Positions 16,860 to 26,448 of a stretch of 28,104 bases of DNA are shown here, piece after piece. The translations under genes were made by a program, and so were the position numbers. The stretch spans positions 7,040 to 35,143 of the forward strand of contig DFXW01000031.1 of the NCBI GenBank assembly GCA_002382495.1, read 5' to 3'. Under the pieces are notes generated by a model. The model saw only the letters and a program-made list of their open reading frames with translations, did not search any database and was not told the origin of the DNA. Position 1 is the first letter of the stretch; the number at the start of each line of letters is the position of its first letter. This DNA is from Flavobacterium sp. UBA4098. Its GTDB lineage: Bacteria; Bacteroidota; Bacteroidia; Flavobacteriales; Flavobacteriaceae.

Positions 16860-18773
16860 ATGCAAAATTTATTTAGAATTAAATATTACTTATTAATTAG
16901 TTGTCTAATTATCATTCAAGGATGTACAAAATCAAGTGACAATAAAGTTGATGTTACTTTGTTTTCTTCAAATAAAAATATTGAGTCTAAAATTGACATC
17001 ATAAGTGAAGGTGCTTCAAAACAATATATACAAATTTCAATTATAAATAATGGAACTAAAATAGCCCATCTAGATTCAATTAAAGTAATTTTAAGTCTTC
17101 CAAAAAATATAAAAGAAAGTAATCGTGTAATGTATGGAGGAACCTGTATGGGCCGAACCCCTATTCATCAAACAGTAGCTAAAGACCCTAAAAGTAAAAG
17201 TGATACCTTTCAATTAATTGAACTAAACAATAACAGTTATGCATTTGCAGGGATTCTGAGCTGGAATACTTTCCTACCATACATTCAGAATGATCATAAA
17301 GAAGGAATTGTTATTACCGCAAATGGAGAAGGAAAACCTATTCTACCCGGAGAAACAATCAAATTTGAAAAATTACTACTCAACACTAATTATTCTTGGC
17401 AAGATCTAATGTTTGACTATGGAAAAGAAATTGCAAAAGAACAACATATAGAGCCTAAAGATCCTTTGAATTTAAAAGGCTGGTCTACTTGGGACTATTA
17501 TGGAAGAGTGTTTGATACCAAAGACGTATTTAAAAATATAGATCAATTAGTTAAAGACAATAAAAAAGCAAATATAATTCAAATTGATGGTGGTTGGTGG
17601 ACCGCTAGAGGGGACTATTTGAGTGTTAGAAAAAACTTGCAAGGCGGAATGAAAGCAATTGCAAAATATGCAAAATCAAAAGGATTTAAAGCCGGAATCC
17701 ATTTAGATGGATTTAGAGGCGATAAAAACTCGGAATTATATCGAAACCATCCAGAGTGGTTTTTGAAAGATCAAAATGGACAAACAATTTGTCAATCTAT
17801 TGACAAAGGAGATACTTTCATGCAATATATTTATTATGATTACTCCAACCCAGAAGTTTGTGAGTACATGAAAAACGTTATGAAAACTATTAGAACCGAC
17901 TGGGGTTTTAGCTATTTTAAAATCGATTTTATTCGTTACGGGCTTTTACAATCTATAATTGAAGAACATGGTAAAAAAGCTGAAGATGTATCAAATGTAG
18001 TTACAAAGGTAGTAGCTTACAATAATAATATGACTAGTGTAGAAAGAACAAGAGCTGGATTAAAAGCTATACGAGAGGGAATTGATGACGGTTTCTTTTT
18101 GGCATGTTCGTCTATTTTTGGACCTACCCTTGGAATTGTAGACGGTCTTAGAACCGGTCAAGACATTAATCCTACTTACGATTTTTTCAAAAGTAGTGTG
18201 TTGCAAAATGCCGGTAATTTTTATCTAAATGGAGTTGTTACGATCAATGATGCCGATTATTTAGTCTTAAGAAATAAGGAGGATGAAGAGCCAGAACGTG
18301 CTTGGGGTCAATATAAATTTGGAGGAAACACAACCTATGACGAGGCCAAAATGTGGAGTGATTATATTGCATTATACAGCAATATGAAAATAAACAGCGA
18401 CAATTTACTTACACTACGAAAAGAGCGTAAAGAACTTATTAATAACGCTTTTAGTTATAAAACAGCCAAACGATTTATTCCAATAGATTTTTGGAATCAT
18501 GCCAAAAATAGAAATGATTCGTACAATGTGTTATTAGCAGAAAATGAAGACGGAGTATTTCTTTCTTTATTCAATTGGGATGATGCTGATAGACAATTTG
18601 TAATTGATGGTATTGGAAAAACAAGAGTAATTGATACCAAAACTAAAAGAAAAAATGAAGTACTCTATGGAAAGTTAAAAATCAATTTAAAAAAACACAG
18701 CTCAAGTATTCTTAAATTAGAAGGAAAAGACTTCACTGCTTTGAGCAAAGAAATAAAAACGACAATAAACTAA
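16860..18773 (+). CDS. Alpha-galactosidase-like (GH27/GH36 clan D type) lipoprotein
   Basis: This 637-residue protein has a lipoprotein-type signal with Cys22 in IIIQGC. The Cys is followed by TKSSD, without a clear acidic surface-export signal, so periplasmic anchoring is possible. Residues 25-190 are a beta-sandwich. Residues 200-530 are a clan GH-D barrel: GWSTWDYYGR, IIQIDGGWW, GMKAIAKYAKSKGFKAGIH, and YFKIDFIRYG with the probable nucleophile Asp356. Also present are AGLKAIREGIDDGFFLACSS and GLRTGQDI, with the probable acid/base Asp435. The C-terminal 100 residues are a beta-domain. The family cleaves alpha-linked galactose or related sugars; the exact linkage is unknown. It is divergent from the six-hairpin gene and upstream of the HTCS in the same direction, so it probably belongs to the PUL and may be induced by the HTCS. 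Confidence 0.82.
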   Translation: MQNLFRIKYYLLISCLIIIQGCTKSSDNKVDVTLFSSNKNIESKIDIISEGASKQYIQISIINNGTKIAHLDSIKVILSLPKNIKESNRVMYGGTCMGRTPIHQTVAKDPKSKSDTFQLIELNNNSYAFAGILSWNTFLPYIQNDHKEGIVITANGEGKPILPGETIKFEKLLLNTNYSWQDLMFDYGKEIAKEQHIEPKDPLNLKGWSTWDYYGRVFDTKDVFKNIDQLVKDNKKANIIQIDGGWWTARGDYLSVRKNLQGGMKAIAKYAKSKGFKAGIHLDGFRGDKNSELYRNHPEWFLKDQNGQTICQSIDKGDTFMQYIYYDYSNPEVCEYMKNVMKTIRTDWGFSYFKIDFIRYGLLQSIIEEHGKKAEDVSNVVTKVVAYNNNMTSVERTRAGLKAIREGIDDGFFLACSSIFGPTLGIVDGLRTGQDINPTYDFFKSSVLQNAGNFYLNGVVTINDADYLVLRNKEDEEPERAWGQYKFGGNTTYDEAKMWSDYIALYSNMKINSDNLLTLRKERKELINNAFSYKTAKRFIPIDFWNHAKNRNDSYNVLLAENEDGVFLSLFNWDDADRQFVIDGIGKTRVIDTKTKRKNEVLYGKLKINLKKHSSSILKLEGKDFTALSKEIKTTIN

Positions 18774-18866
18774 GCTATTTAATAAGAATAAATTAACCTC
18801 TGCCAATGTATTGCTTTTATTTTCAATATATTAGAAAATTAACGGTTGTGATTTAGAGAAAATAAA

Positions 18867-18893
18867 TTGTGAGTTTTTTATACTTTAGCTTTG
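18867..18893 (+). promoter_or_regulatory. Candidate promoter for the HTCS gene
   Basis: TAGCTTTG at 18886-18893 matches the Bacteroidota -7 consensus TAnnTTTG exactly. A TTG at 18867-18869 could serve as the -33 box with a 16-nt spacer, slightly short. The element lies about 90 nt before the HTCS start and 110 nt after the previous stop, which suggests the regulator has its own promoter. Confidence 0.45.
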
Positions 18894-18981
18894 TTAATTC
18901 ATTCTAGAAATAATTTTAATTAATTTTACTTCTCTAAAATAGCGCCAATTTTATTAAAACAATCCTAAAAAAACAGCTCAA

Positions 18982-21900
18982 ATGAGTAAATTTTTTGCCA
19001 CCATATTTATACTGTTTTTTAATTTTCAAGTAATTGCTTCACAAGATTTAGATGTAAAATTTAAAAATTTAAACAACCGACAAGGATTGTCATATAATGG
19101 GGTGACCACTATCTTTCAAGATCGGGATGGTTATATGTGGTTTGGAACTCACTATGGACTCAACCGATATGATGGTCTAAATATAAAGACTTATTTTTCT
19201 GGAAATACTAAAAATACCCTTTCCGAAAACACCATAAATTCTATTGTTCAAGATGCGGCCGGAAATTTATGGATTGCAACAGAAGTAGGTATTTCTGTTT
19301 TCAATCCACTAACAGAAACCTTTTACAATCTTAATATATACGCTAAAAAAAACAGTGTTTTTAGTTATAACATTAAATCTATCAAAGTTATTGATGGGCA
19401 AATTTTATTCAGTTGTCAAAAAGGATTGTATAAGTTTAATCCTGGAAATGAACTTTTTACCGATAAAATAGCCCAGGCTATTTGCATGAAAATAAATAAA
19501 TGCAAAATAAATTCTACCATTAATCTTGAATCGGCAAAAATATATAAAAAAGATAAAAACGATAGTTTTTGGTTGTCTACAAAAAACACAATTATCGTTG
19601 GAAAAATAATTAATAATCAATTAGTAATAATTGATACAATTAGTATTGCTAATCCAAATAAGGTGGAAATCACGGCTGTTTTTGAAGATCATTTTTCAAA
19701 TTTATGGGTAGGTACAGAAAACGATGGTTTGTACCTCCTAAAAGAGGTTAAAGGAAAATTTAGTTCTATTAAAATTTATCCAAATAACAATAATAATAAA
19801 GTTTTTTCTAGAATTACTGAAATCATTCACGATAATCTCAATAATCTTATTGTAGCATCCCGTAGCGATGGAGCTATCACAATTCCAAAAAAAGAATTAG
19901 TCCAAAAAAAATTTATCACTATCAATAAAATTGATTTAGAAAGTCAAAAAATTAGAAGTATATACCTATCTAGAGATAACACTTTGTGGATAGGAACCTT
20001 AGGTAATGGAGTGTATTTTCAAAACGACTCGGGATTAAAATTCAAAAATTATCATATAAAAGATGAATCAAATAATTCAATTATTAATAACACCAGATCA
20101 ATTACTAAAGATTATTACAACCGATTATGGACGGGAACATTATTTGAAGGACTCTTTATCTATGGTTCCAATAATCAAAATTTACAAACTACTTTACTCT
20201 CAGGAAAGTCAATTTTTGCATTATCTAAAATAGATAAGAATCATATGATGGTGGGTAGTTCAGATGGATTGTATCTAGTTACTTATGATGAGGCAAATTT
20301 TGCTATTAAAAAATTAATCCTCAATATAAAAACAAAAACAGTTGTATTCTCTATTGCAAAAGTTAAAAATCAGTACTGGATTGGTACAGATAAAGGTTTG
20401 CTAAGTTTTAAATTATCTCCTACTTTTCAAATAGCTGATCAAAACAGTTATAAAAATGGAGTACTTTTTCCTTCTAATACCATTAATACCATTCGAGTTG
20501 TTAAATATGATTCAAAACATAACTATTTATGGATTGGTAGCCAAACTAATGGTCTTGTTAAAGTTGAATTAAATAACGATTTTAGTATTAAAAAAGTCTT
20601 TAGCATCAATAGCTACATGGATAATTCAGAAATAAGTAATTATATATGTGATATTTTTATAGATATCAAAGACAATTATTGGATAGGTACAAGAAATGGA
20701 TTAATACATCTGCAATTAACTAAAAATGGAGCTGTTTCTGAAATAAAGAATTATACAGATAAAAATGGATTCCCTAGTAATTTAATACAATCTATTGAAG
20801 GAGATATTAATGGTAATTTATGGATAGGTACTCATAAAGGTTTAATTAAATTTAACAAAAAATCATTTGACATAACCAGTTATGATGTTAGTGATGGGGT
20901 TCAAGATTATGAATTTTCTGAGCATTCCTCATACTCTGAAGCTAACAATATATTTTATTTTGGTGGAATAAATGGTGTTTCTCGATTTTCAACTAATCAT
21001 ATCAAGTATACCAAAAGATCCGAGGCGGTAAATATAAGAGACGTATATAGTAATGGAATAAATATTAATAAAAATAGAACTGAAAATGATGATAACCAAC
21101 TCATTCTTTCCCATTTTGATAATAATATAAAAATAAATTTTATTTCTCCCAACTTCACTAATCCTAAAAATATTAAATACAAATATATACTAGAAGGCAA
21201 AGACAAAGAGTGGATTTCAGCAACTCCTAATATTCATACAGCTGAATATTTGAATTTACCAAATGGAGACTATAAATTTAAAGTGAAATCATCTAATGAA
21301 GATGGAACATGGAAAACAGATTATACAACTTTAAACATCAAGATTAAACCCTCTTTTTGGCTAACGTTTCCAGCAGTATTAATTTATTTGATTTTATTAA
21401 GTTTATTGGTTGTCTTAATTTCAACTATAACAAAAAAACAGGTAGATAGAAAAAATAAAGAAATTTTAGAGAAACAGTATAATGATCAAATGGAGAAAAT
21501 CAATACCTCTAAATTGGAATTCTTCATCAACATATCACACGAAATTAGAACACCTCTAACTTTAATCTTATGTTCTATTGAAAAACTTGTTTCAAATTTC
21601 AATTTAACTCCTAAACAACAAAAAGAAACACTAACTATAGATAGAAATGTAAATCGTATACTTGAATTAACTAACGAATTATTATCAATTCGCAAAATGG
21701 AAACGGGCAATTACCAATTAAAGGTTCAGCAAAGCGATATCATTCAATTCATAAGAAATATAAAAATTGCGTTCAAAGGATTAGCAAAACAGAAAGGTAT
21801 TAAAATTTCAATAGTAAGTGATGAAACGGAATTATTAATGTGGTTTGATAGAAATGCGCTCGAAAAAATAATATTCAATTTAATTTCAAACGGAATCAAA

Positions 21901-23091
21901 TATTCTAATGAAGGAGGAACTATTCAAATCAATATCAAAACCTCAATAAACAAGAATTTTATAATCCTCAATTTCATTGATAATGGGATAGGCATCGATT
22001 CAAAACACATAAGCCAAATTTTCAATCGTTTCTACCATCATGGAGGTAATATTGATCGATATGTAAATGGTTATGGCATTGGTTTGTCCTTAACAAAATC
22101 ACTTGTTGAATTGCATAAAGGGACAATTTCAGTAAAAAGCGAATTAAATAAGGGTTCAATTTTTACATTGACTTTGCCGTTAAAGGAAGATCTATTTACT
22201 ACAGAAGAAAAAATAGATCGTGCAATATGGGACGATAATTTATTCTCAACAATAGATTCAACTACATTTGATAAAAAAGAAATTAGTGCAGATAATATTG
22301 AATTTGAAGATAAAATAAATGAGGAAGACGATAGACCAATTATTTTATACGTAGATGATAATGTTGAATTATTAGAAAATATGGCTGATTACTTTTCTGA
22401 ATCTTATAAGGTATATACAGCCGGAAATGGGGAAGAAGGGGTAAAAATGGCTAATACAATTTCTCCTGATATAATTATTAGCGATATAGTAATGCCAATA
22501 ATGGATGGATTTGAATTATGTACAATTTTAAAGAATGATATAAACACTTCTCATATTCCTATTATATTACTTACTGCGAAAGGGGATATTGATAGCCAAT
22601 TTATAGGATTACAATCTGGCGCAAATCATTTTATCCCTAAGCCTTTTAATATTAAACTATTAAGTTTTACCGTTAAAAATCTTATTGATTCTAGAAACAA
22701 GCTTAAAAAGCTATTTATAAATAATGAATATGAAAATATTGAAGATATTACAACAAATAGTAAAGATAAAGAATTCATAGAAAAGCTATTAAAATATGTA
22801 AATGAAAATATAGAAGAGGAAAGTTTGAATATCAATAATATTGTAGATGTATTTGCCATGAGTCGTTCTACCTTTTTTAGAAAAATAAAAGCAATTACAG
22901 GTACTACTGGAAAAGAGTTTATTGATTCGGTACGATTAAAAAAGGCAACTAAACTTTTAACAGATTCCGATTTAAATATTTCAGAGATTGCTTATGCTAT
23001 TGGTCATTCTAATCCACAATACTTTTCTAAATGGTTCAAATCACATTTTAAGATATCGCCTAGTGAATATATTTTGAAATATAAAAAGTAG
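18982..23091 (+). CDS. Hybrid two-component system regulator (HTCS)
   Basis: This is a 1369-residue one-protein signalling system. A signal peptide (residues 1-20) precedes a long periplasmic sensor built of two-component-regulator propeller repeats, seen as recurring WIGT/WFGT/NLWIAT motifs to about residue 690. A Y_Y_Y domain follows (about 725-785) and one membrane segment at 794-816. The cytoplasmic part has a HisKA domain with FFINISHEIRTPL (His853) and an HATPase with NLISNGIKYS, DNGIGI and GYGIGLSL. Then come a receiver domain (1119-1230) with YVDDN, phospho-acceptor Asp1168 in ISDIVMP and Lys in FIPKPFN, and an AraC-type DNA-binding domain (1264-1368) ending in ISEIAYAIGHSNPQYFSKWFK. 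All key residues are present. It should sense a glycan breakdown product in the periplasm and activate this PUL. Confidence 0.97.
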   Translation: MSKFFATIFILFFNFQVIASQDLDVKFKNLNNRQGLSYNGVTTIFQDRDGYMWFGTHYGLNRYDGLNIKTYFSGNTKNTLSENTINSIVQDAAGNLWIATEVGISVFNPLTETFYNLNIYAKKNSVFSYNIKSIKVIDGQILFSCQKGLYKFNPGNELFTDKIAQAICMKINKCKINSTINLESAKIYKKDKNDSFWLSTKNTIIVGKIINNQLVIIDTISIANPNKVEITAVFEDHFSNLWVGTENDGLYLLKEVKGKFSSIKIYPNNNNNKVFSRITEIIHDNLNNLIVASRSDGAITIPKKELVQKKFITINKIDLESQKIRSIYLSRDNTLWIGTLGNGVYFQNDSGLKFKNYHIKDESNNSIINNTRSITKDYYNRLWTGTLFEGLFIYGSNNQNLQTTLLSGKSIFALSKIDKNHMMVGSSDGLYLVTYDEANFAIKKLILNIKTKTVVFSIAKVKNQYWIGTDKGLLSFKLSPTFQIADQNSYKNGVLFPSNTINTIRVVKYDSKHNYLWIGSQTNGLVKVELNNDFSIKKVFSINSYMDNSEISNYICDIFIDIKDNYWIGTRNGLIHLQLTKNGAVSEIKNYTDKNGFPSNLIQSIEGDINGNLWIGTHKGLIKFNKKSFDITSYDVSDGVQDYEFSEHSSYSEANNIFYFGGINGVSRFSTNHIKYTKRSEAVNIRDVYSNGININKNRTENDDNQLILSHFDNNIKINFISPNFTNPKNIKYKYILEGKDKEWISATPNIHTAEYLNLPNGDYKFKVKSSNEDGTWKTDYTTLNIKIKPSFWLTFPAVLIYLILLSLLVVLISTITKKQVDRKNKEILEKQYNDQMEKINTSKLEFFINISHEIRTPLTLILCSIEKLVSNFNLTPKQQKETLTIDRNVNRILELTNELLSIRKMETGNYQLKVQQSDIIQFIRNIKIAFKGLAKQKGIKISIVSDETELLMWFDRNALEKIIFNLISNGIKYSNEGGTIQINIKTSINKNFIILNFIDNGIGIDSKHISQIFNRFYHHGGNIDRYVNGYGIGLSLTKSLVELHKGTISVKSELNKGSIFTLTLPLKEDLFTTEEKIDRAIWDDNLFSTIDSTTFDKKEISADNIEFEDKINEEDDRPIILYVDDNVELLENMADYFSESYKVYTAGNGEEGVKMANTISPDIIISDIVMPIMDGFELCTILKNDINTSHIPIILLTAKGDIDSQFIGLQSGANHFIPKPFNIKLLSFTVKNLIDSRNKLKKLFINNEYENIEDITTNSKDKEFIEKLLKYVNENIEEESLNINNIVDVFAMSRSTFFRKIKAITGTTGKEFIDSVRLKKATKLLTDSDLNISEIAYAIGHSNPQYFSKWFKSHFKISPSEYILKYKK

Positions 23092-23261
23092 AGTCTAAAA
23101 AGGGGTTGACTTAAAATAATTAATCACATATCCGAGAGTAAGAAATTGTAAAAAAATAGCTTATAAATAGTTAAAATTATTAAGTAAATTAAAGGATAAC
23201 AAAGGAAAAATAGTTTTCATAACCTATAGGTAATAGCTTAAAATCATGATCTAACCACTAG

Positions 23262-23305
23262 TTAAACCAATAACCTCAAGAGAAATCTTGAGGTTATTGG
23301 TTTAA
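23262..23305. terminator. Bidirectional terminator, 20-bp perfect stem with GAAA loop
   Basis: Arms at 23262-23281 and 23286-23305 are perfectly complementary around a GAAA tetraloop. It lies between the convergent HTCS and DUF1501 genes, about 170 nt and 100 nt from their stops. T runs after the stem are short on both sides (three Ts within the stem base), so it may act partly through stem strength. The rest of the 317-bp gap (23092-23408) shows nothing recognisable. Confidence 0.72.
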
Positions 23306-23408
23306 AATTCAAAAATTCTCGTATTCATCAATCAAATTGAATGATTTCTAGTTTGGACTGGTATTTTTTATTTATTAAGTATAATTTATTGAAAAGGGAA
23401 TATTTTTA

Positions 23409-24578
23409 TTAAAATAAGCCCGTAATCGGTTTATTTTTAATTCCTATTCTAGTGGCATCAAAATTTAATTTACTTTGCAAAAGTGAAGCATAAACGCTTC
23501 GAAAATCTACCAGATGTTTTAAATCGCCATTGTTTAAATCTGATAGGTTTGGGTTTTTACCTATTACTTTGCCCTGATTATTTCCACCGATAATGAACAT
23601 TGGTGCAGCAGTTCCGTGATCTGTTCCTCTTCCATTGTCTTTAACTCTACGTCCAAATTCTGAAAAAACTACAATTGTAACATTTTGCAACTGTTGATTT
23701 TTTTTCAAATCTTGGTAAAAGCTGTAAACGGCATCATTCAGATCAGATAATTTATTTTTGTGGATAGCGAGTTGATTATCATGGGTATCAAAGCCACCAA
23801 GTGAGGTGTAATATACTTTTGAATTTAAATTACCATTAATCAATTTAGAAATCCATTCAAGGTTTTTAGCCAACTCCGTTTTGGGATAAATTACTTCGGA
23901 CGGAGTCGATTTTGCTAAAGCATTATGAATATCAACAGAACTTTCAATTACCGAATTGGCAATTTTTCGAACGAAATCCAATTGTGGGTTATCCGATAAT
24001 TTGATGTCGCTTTCTTGTTTTGATTTTGCATTAAATCGAGAAGGGTCTTTCACTGTAATCGTGTGGGGCTCCATTCCTTTTAACGCAAGATTATCAATTT
24101 TATCAAGATTTATTCCAGCAGTCACTTGGTGATCCTTGCATTGTAAATCAAGATAACGGCCTAACCAACCATCATTTAAATACTCCTGATTTGTTGGAGC
24201 AGTTTGCCAGATTTCTTGACTTCTAAAATGAGAGCGAACTGGTTCTGGATATCCAACATTTTGTATAATTGATAAATCACCATTTTGCTGCATGGTTGCA
24301 AATCCTTTTAAAGCGGGATGAAATGCCATTCCGTTTGAAGAGGAAATAACATCCTCTTTTGAAAGCGCTATCTTTGGACGCAAGTCATAATAGAGCGCAT
24401 CTTCAAACGGAACAAATGTATTCAAACCATCATTTCCACCATTTAATTGAACAAAAACTAAACATTGCTCTCCTATTACCAAATTCTTTTGATAACCGAA
24501 GGCATGTAAAAAATCAGGCAATAAAAGTGTGCCACCTGTAAAAGTCCCTGTAAGTGTTAAAAATTGTCTTCTGTACAT
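23409..24578 (-). CDS. DUF1501 domain protein (alkaline-phosphatase-like fold)
   Basis: This is a 389-residue protein. The N-terminus YRRQFLTLTGTFTGGTLLL resembles a Tat signal (RRxFL followed by a moderately hydrophobic stretch). DUF1501 landmarks are LVFVQLNGGNDGLNTFVPF near the start, FHPALKG, a QNVGYPEPVRSHFRSQEIW segment, SLGGFDTHDNQ, and VVFSEFGRRVKDNGRGTDHGTAAPMFIIGG near residues 300-330. The Asp and His residues in these motifs correspond to metal-site positions of the alkaline phosphatase/sulfatase superfamily. No reaction has been firmly established for the family. It starts 37 nt after the DUF1800 gene, forming the pair seen widely in Bacteroidota and other phyla. Nothing in sequence links the pair functionally to the neighbouring PUL. 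Confidence 0.9.
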   Translation of the reverse strand: MYRRQFLTLTGTFTGGTLLLPDFLHAFGYQKNLVIGEQCLVFVQLNGGNDGLNTFVPFEDALYYDLRPKIALSKEDVISSSNGMAFHPALKGFATMQQNGDLSIIQNVGYPEPVRSHFRSQEIWQTAPTNQEYLNDGWLGRYLDLQCKDHQVTAGINLDKIDNLALKGMEPHTITVKDPSRFNAKSKQESDIKLSDNPQLDFVRKIANSVIESSVDIHNALAKSTPSEVIYPKTELAKNLEWISKLINGNLNSKVYYTSLGGFDTHDNQLAIHKNKLSDLNDAVYSFYQDLKKNQQLQNVTIVVFSEFGRRVKDNGRGTDHGTAAPMFIIGGNNQGKVIGKNPNLSDLNNGDLKHLVDFRSVYASLLQSKLNFDATRIGIKNKPITGLF

Positions 24579-24615
24579 ATTAAAAGTATTTTACTTTAAA
24601 AAATCGGCTTTCAAT

Positions 24616-26007
24616 TTATATAAGTTGGAATTCGGGCAATTTTGTCATAAAATTAAATAGCCTAAGTACCGCATTTTCTGACCCTTCTGTAGCAGCATCA
24701 AAATCGTATTTTAATATTTTTTCAAAATCAAGCTGGTCGTTTTCACTGATTTGAAATAACAAACGGTTTCCGATTTCAGCTATAATTTGTTTGTTATTCT
24801 GATTCTTGTTCCAATTTAGTTTGACACCAATTGAATTGTTTTTAGCTGTACTTTCCATCATTTCATCGTCTTTAACTACCCTTTTTTGTCCTAAAGATCT
24901 CCCATTGCATAATGCATCTATAATTGTGTTTCGTTGTAAAAAAATTTGAGATGTCAACCACGAATTTCCACCATCCCAACCTTTAACATTAGGCTGATTG
25001 AATAAATCCATTCCTTGATCTTTAATAAAAAAACCGATTGCTTTTTCATTTTTTACAGGCAGGTTGAGTTCTTCAATTAACTGTAAAATATATTCCAAAG
25101 GATTTTTAATTTTTGACCCTGCAGTGTTTTTGGAAAATTCTTCTGTAAAAATCTTAGTTAATAGGTGTTTAATTTCAAAATCAACTTCCTTTAAATAGCT
25201 TCCATAGTATTGAACTAAATCATCAGTTGGATCATCATAAATAAACCATTTCAAAATTTTTCTTGTAATTAAATAAGGAACTTTAGGGTGATGGAAAATA
25301 ATTTCAATCAGTTGGTCAACTTTAAAATTACCTGATCTACCTAGGTAAGAAAAGTTATCTCCATCTTCAAAAATTTTGCGGTACGTAGCACCGTTTTCAC
25401 CAATTCCCAATCCTGCTAAGCCTTTTGCTCCGTTTTTAATATCTTCTTCCGAGTAATTCCCAATTCCAAGAGTAAATAATTCAAGTAATTCTCTACTCAA
25501 ATTTTCATTTAGATTGCCCTTTTTATTGTCCGTATTGTCAAGATAAGTAACCATCGCATTGGTTTGGATTATTTTCTTTGTCAATACTTTAAAGTTTCCA
25601 AAGGCGTTTTCCCTAAGAATCTGATTGTGCTGAAAAATCCAATTATTAACTTTTACTTTTTGATATGTAGCAACATAATGGTTGTGCCAAAAGCAAGTCA
25701 TTTTTTCACGAAGTGGAAATTCGTCTTCCAACATTTTCCCAATCCACCATGCTTTTAAATCAGAATGAGTTTGCTGTTCTTTTTTTAATACTGCTTTCGC
25801 TTCTTCGGGAGATGATTTTAATTTTTTCCGAAGTGCTTGTAATTCTTTAAATGATTTGGGACTATTTTGAATAAATTCAGGAATTTCTGAAGAAAACTCT
25901 TGGGCAAATGAATTATCTAAGAAACTATTTATTCCTGCTGCTTTAATTGTTTTTGCCTGCTTTGCTGAATATCCAAGTCTTAATGACCAAAGTGTATATT
26001 TATCCAT
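24616..26007 (-). CDS. DUF1800 domain protein
   Basis: This 463-residue, mostly helical protein shows the DUF1800 landmarks. They are LWSLRLGYSAKQ at the start, MTCFWHNHYVATYQKV (about 103-118), and NENLSRELLELFTLGIGNYSEED followed by AKGLAGLGIG. Further on come LITRKILKWFIYDDP and, near residue 345, DLFNQPNVKGWDGGNSWL. No convincing signal peptide is visible at the chosen Met, although family members are often exported. It is the first gene of a two-gene unit with DUF1501, and the gap between them is 37 nt. The function of the family is not established; co-occurrence with DUF1501 implies a joint envelope or extracellular role. I see no truncation or missing motif. Confidence 0.9.
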   Translation of the reverse strand: MDKYTLWSLRLGYSAKQAKTIKAAGINSFLDNSFAQEFSSEIPEFIQNSPKSFKELQALRKKLKSSPEEAKAVLKKEQQTHSDLKAWWIGKMLEDEFPLREKMTCFWHNHYVATYQKVKVNNWIFQHNQILRENAFGNFKVLTKKIIQTNAMVTYLDNTDNKKGNLNENLSRELLELFTLGIGNYSEEDIKNGAKGLAGLGIGENGATYRKIFEDGDNFSYLGRSGNFKVDQLIEIIFHHPKVPYLITRKILKWFIYDDPTDDLVQYYGSYLKEVDFEIKHLLTKIFTEEFSKNTAGSKIKNPLEYILQLIEELNLPVKNEKAIGFFIKDQGMDLFNQPNVKGWDGGNSWLTSQIFLQRNTIIDALCNGRSLGQKRVVKDDEMMESTAKNNSIGVKLNWNKNQNNKQIIAEIGNRLLFQISENDQLDFEKILKYDFDAATEGSENAVLRLFNFMTKLPEFQLI

Positions 26008-26299
26008 AATCCAATTTACAATGTTGATTAGACTTGTTTTTAAGTAATTAGTTTAATATAAATAAAAAACTAAAGTGTTGACATTAATTAATTACGAAAA
26101 AAAATTAATGGCAAGAAATTAAAACAAAAAAGCTTCAAAATATTTAACTACTTTAAAGATACTATAATGTGAGTTGAAATAAAAAACATAAAGAAATTTT
26201 AACCGTTTTTTTATCCCTTAAAAAGTCAAAAAACTTTTCATCATCATGAAGCAAATTGTTAGAGATTTCATTTGGACAGGCTACTAAGTTGAACCTATG

Positions 26300-26328
26300 A
26301 CCCTAATTTTTTTAGGGTTATTTTTTTT
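26300..26328 (+). terminator. Plus-strand rho-independent terminator without an obvious upstream gene
   Basis: A 7-bp stem (ACCCTAA at 26300-26306 with TTAGGGT at 26312-26318) and a T5 loop are followed on the plus strand by TA and eight Ts. On the minus strand there is no T run. The nearest plus-strand gene is the HTCS, 3.2 kb to the left and already closed by another terminator. The stem is short, so it is moderately convincing. Confidence 0.5.
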
Positions 26329-26383
26329 GTAAAAGTCTCAAATCAGCATTAAAATAGTTCGAGATTACTCCCCTATTCTCTAC

Positions 26384-26422
26384 AAAAAAACCTGATAATC
26401 AATTGATTATCAGGTTTTTTTT
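26384..26422. terminator. Bidirectional terminator after icmF
   Basis: A perfect 24-bp palindrome at 26391-26414 (CCTGATAATCAA and its complement) is flanked by seven As on the left and eight Ts on the right. It therefore forms a stem plus T run on both strands. It lies 27 nt past the icmF stop and is the natural end of that transcript. Confidence 0.88.
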
Positions 26423-26448
26423 AAACTATAATTCCATTTTTAAGTCAA

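Larger units (their letters stand above)
26008..26448. other. Intergenic region with two terminators and no supported gene
   Basis: This 441-bp gap holds the upstream region of the DUF1800 gene, a plus-strand terminator at 26300-26328 and a bidirectional terminator at 26384-26422. A tiny plus-strand frame at 26246-26287 could encode a 13-residue peptide (MKQIVRDFIWTGY), but nothing supports translation. No TAnnTTTG promoter element for the DUF1800 gene was found by eye. Confidence 0.6.

Noticed and set aside
26246..26287. 13-residue plus-strand peptide as a leader/attenuator
   Set aside because: It is followed by a terminator but by no plus-strand gene to attenuate, and its residues show no run of a single amino acid.
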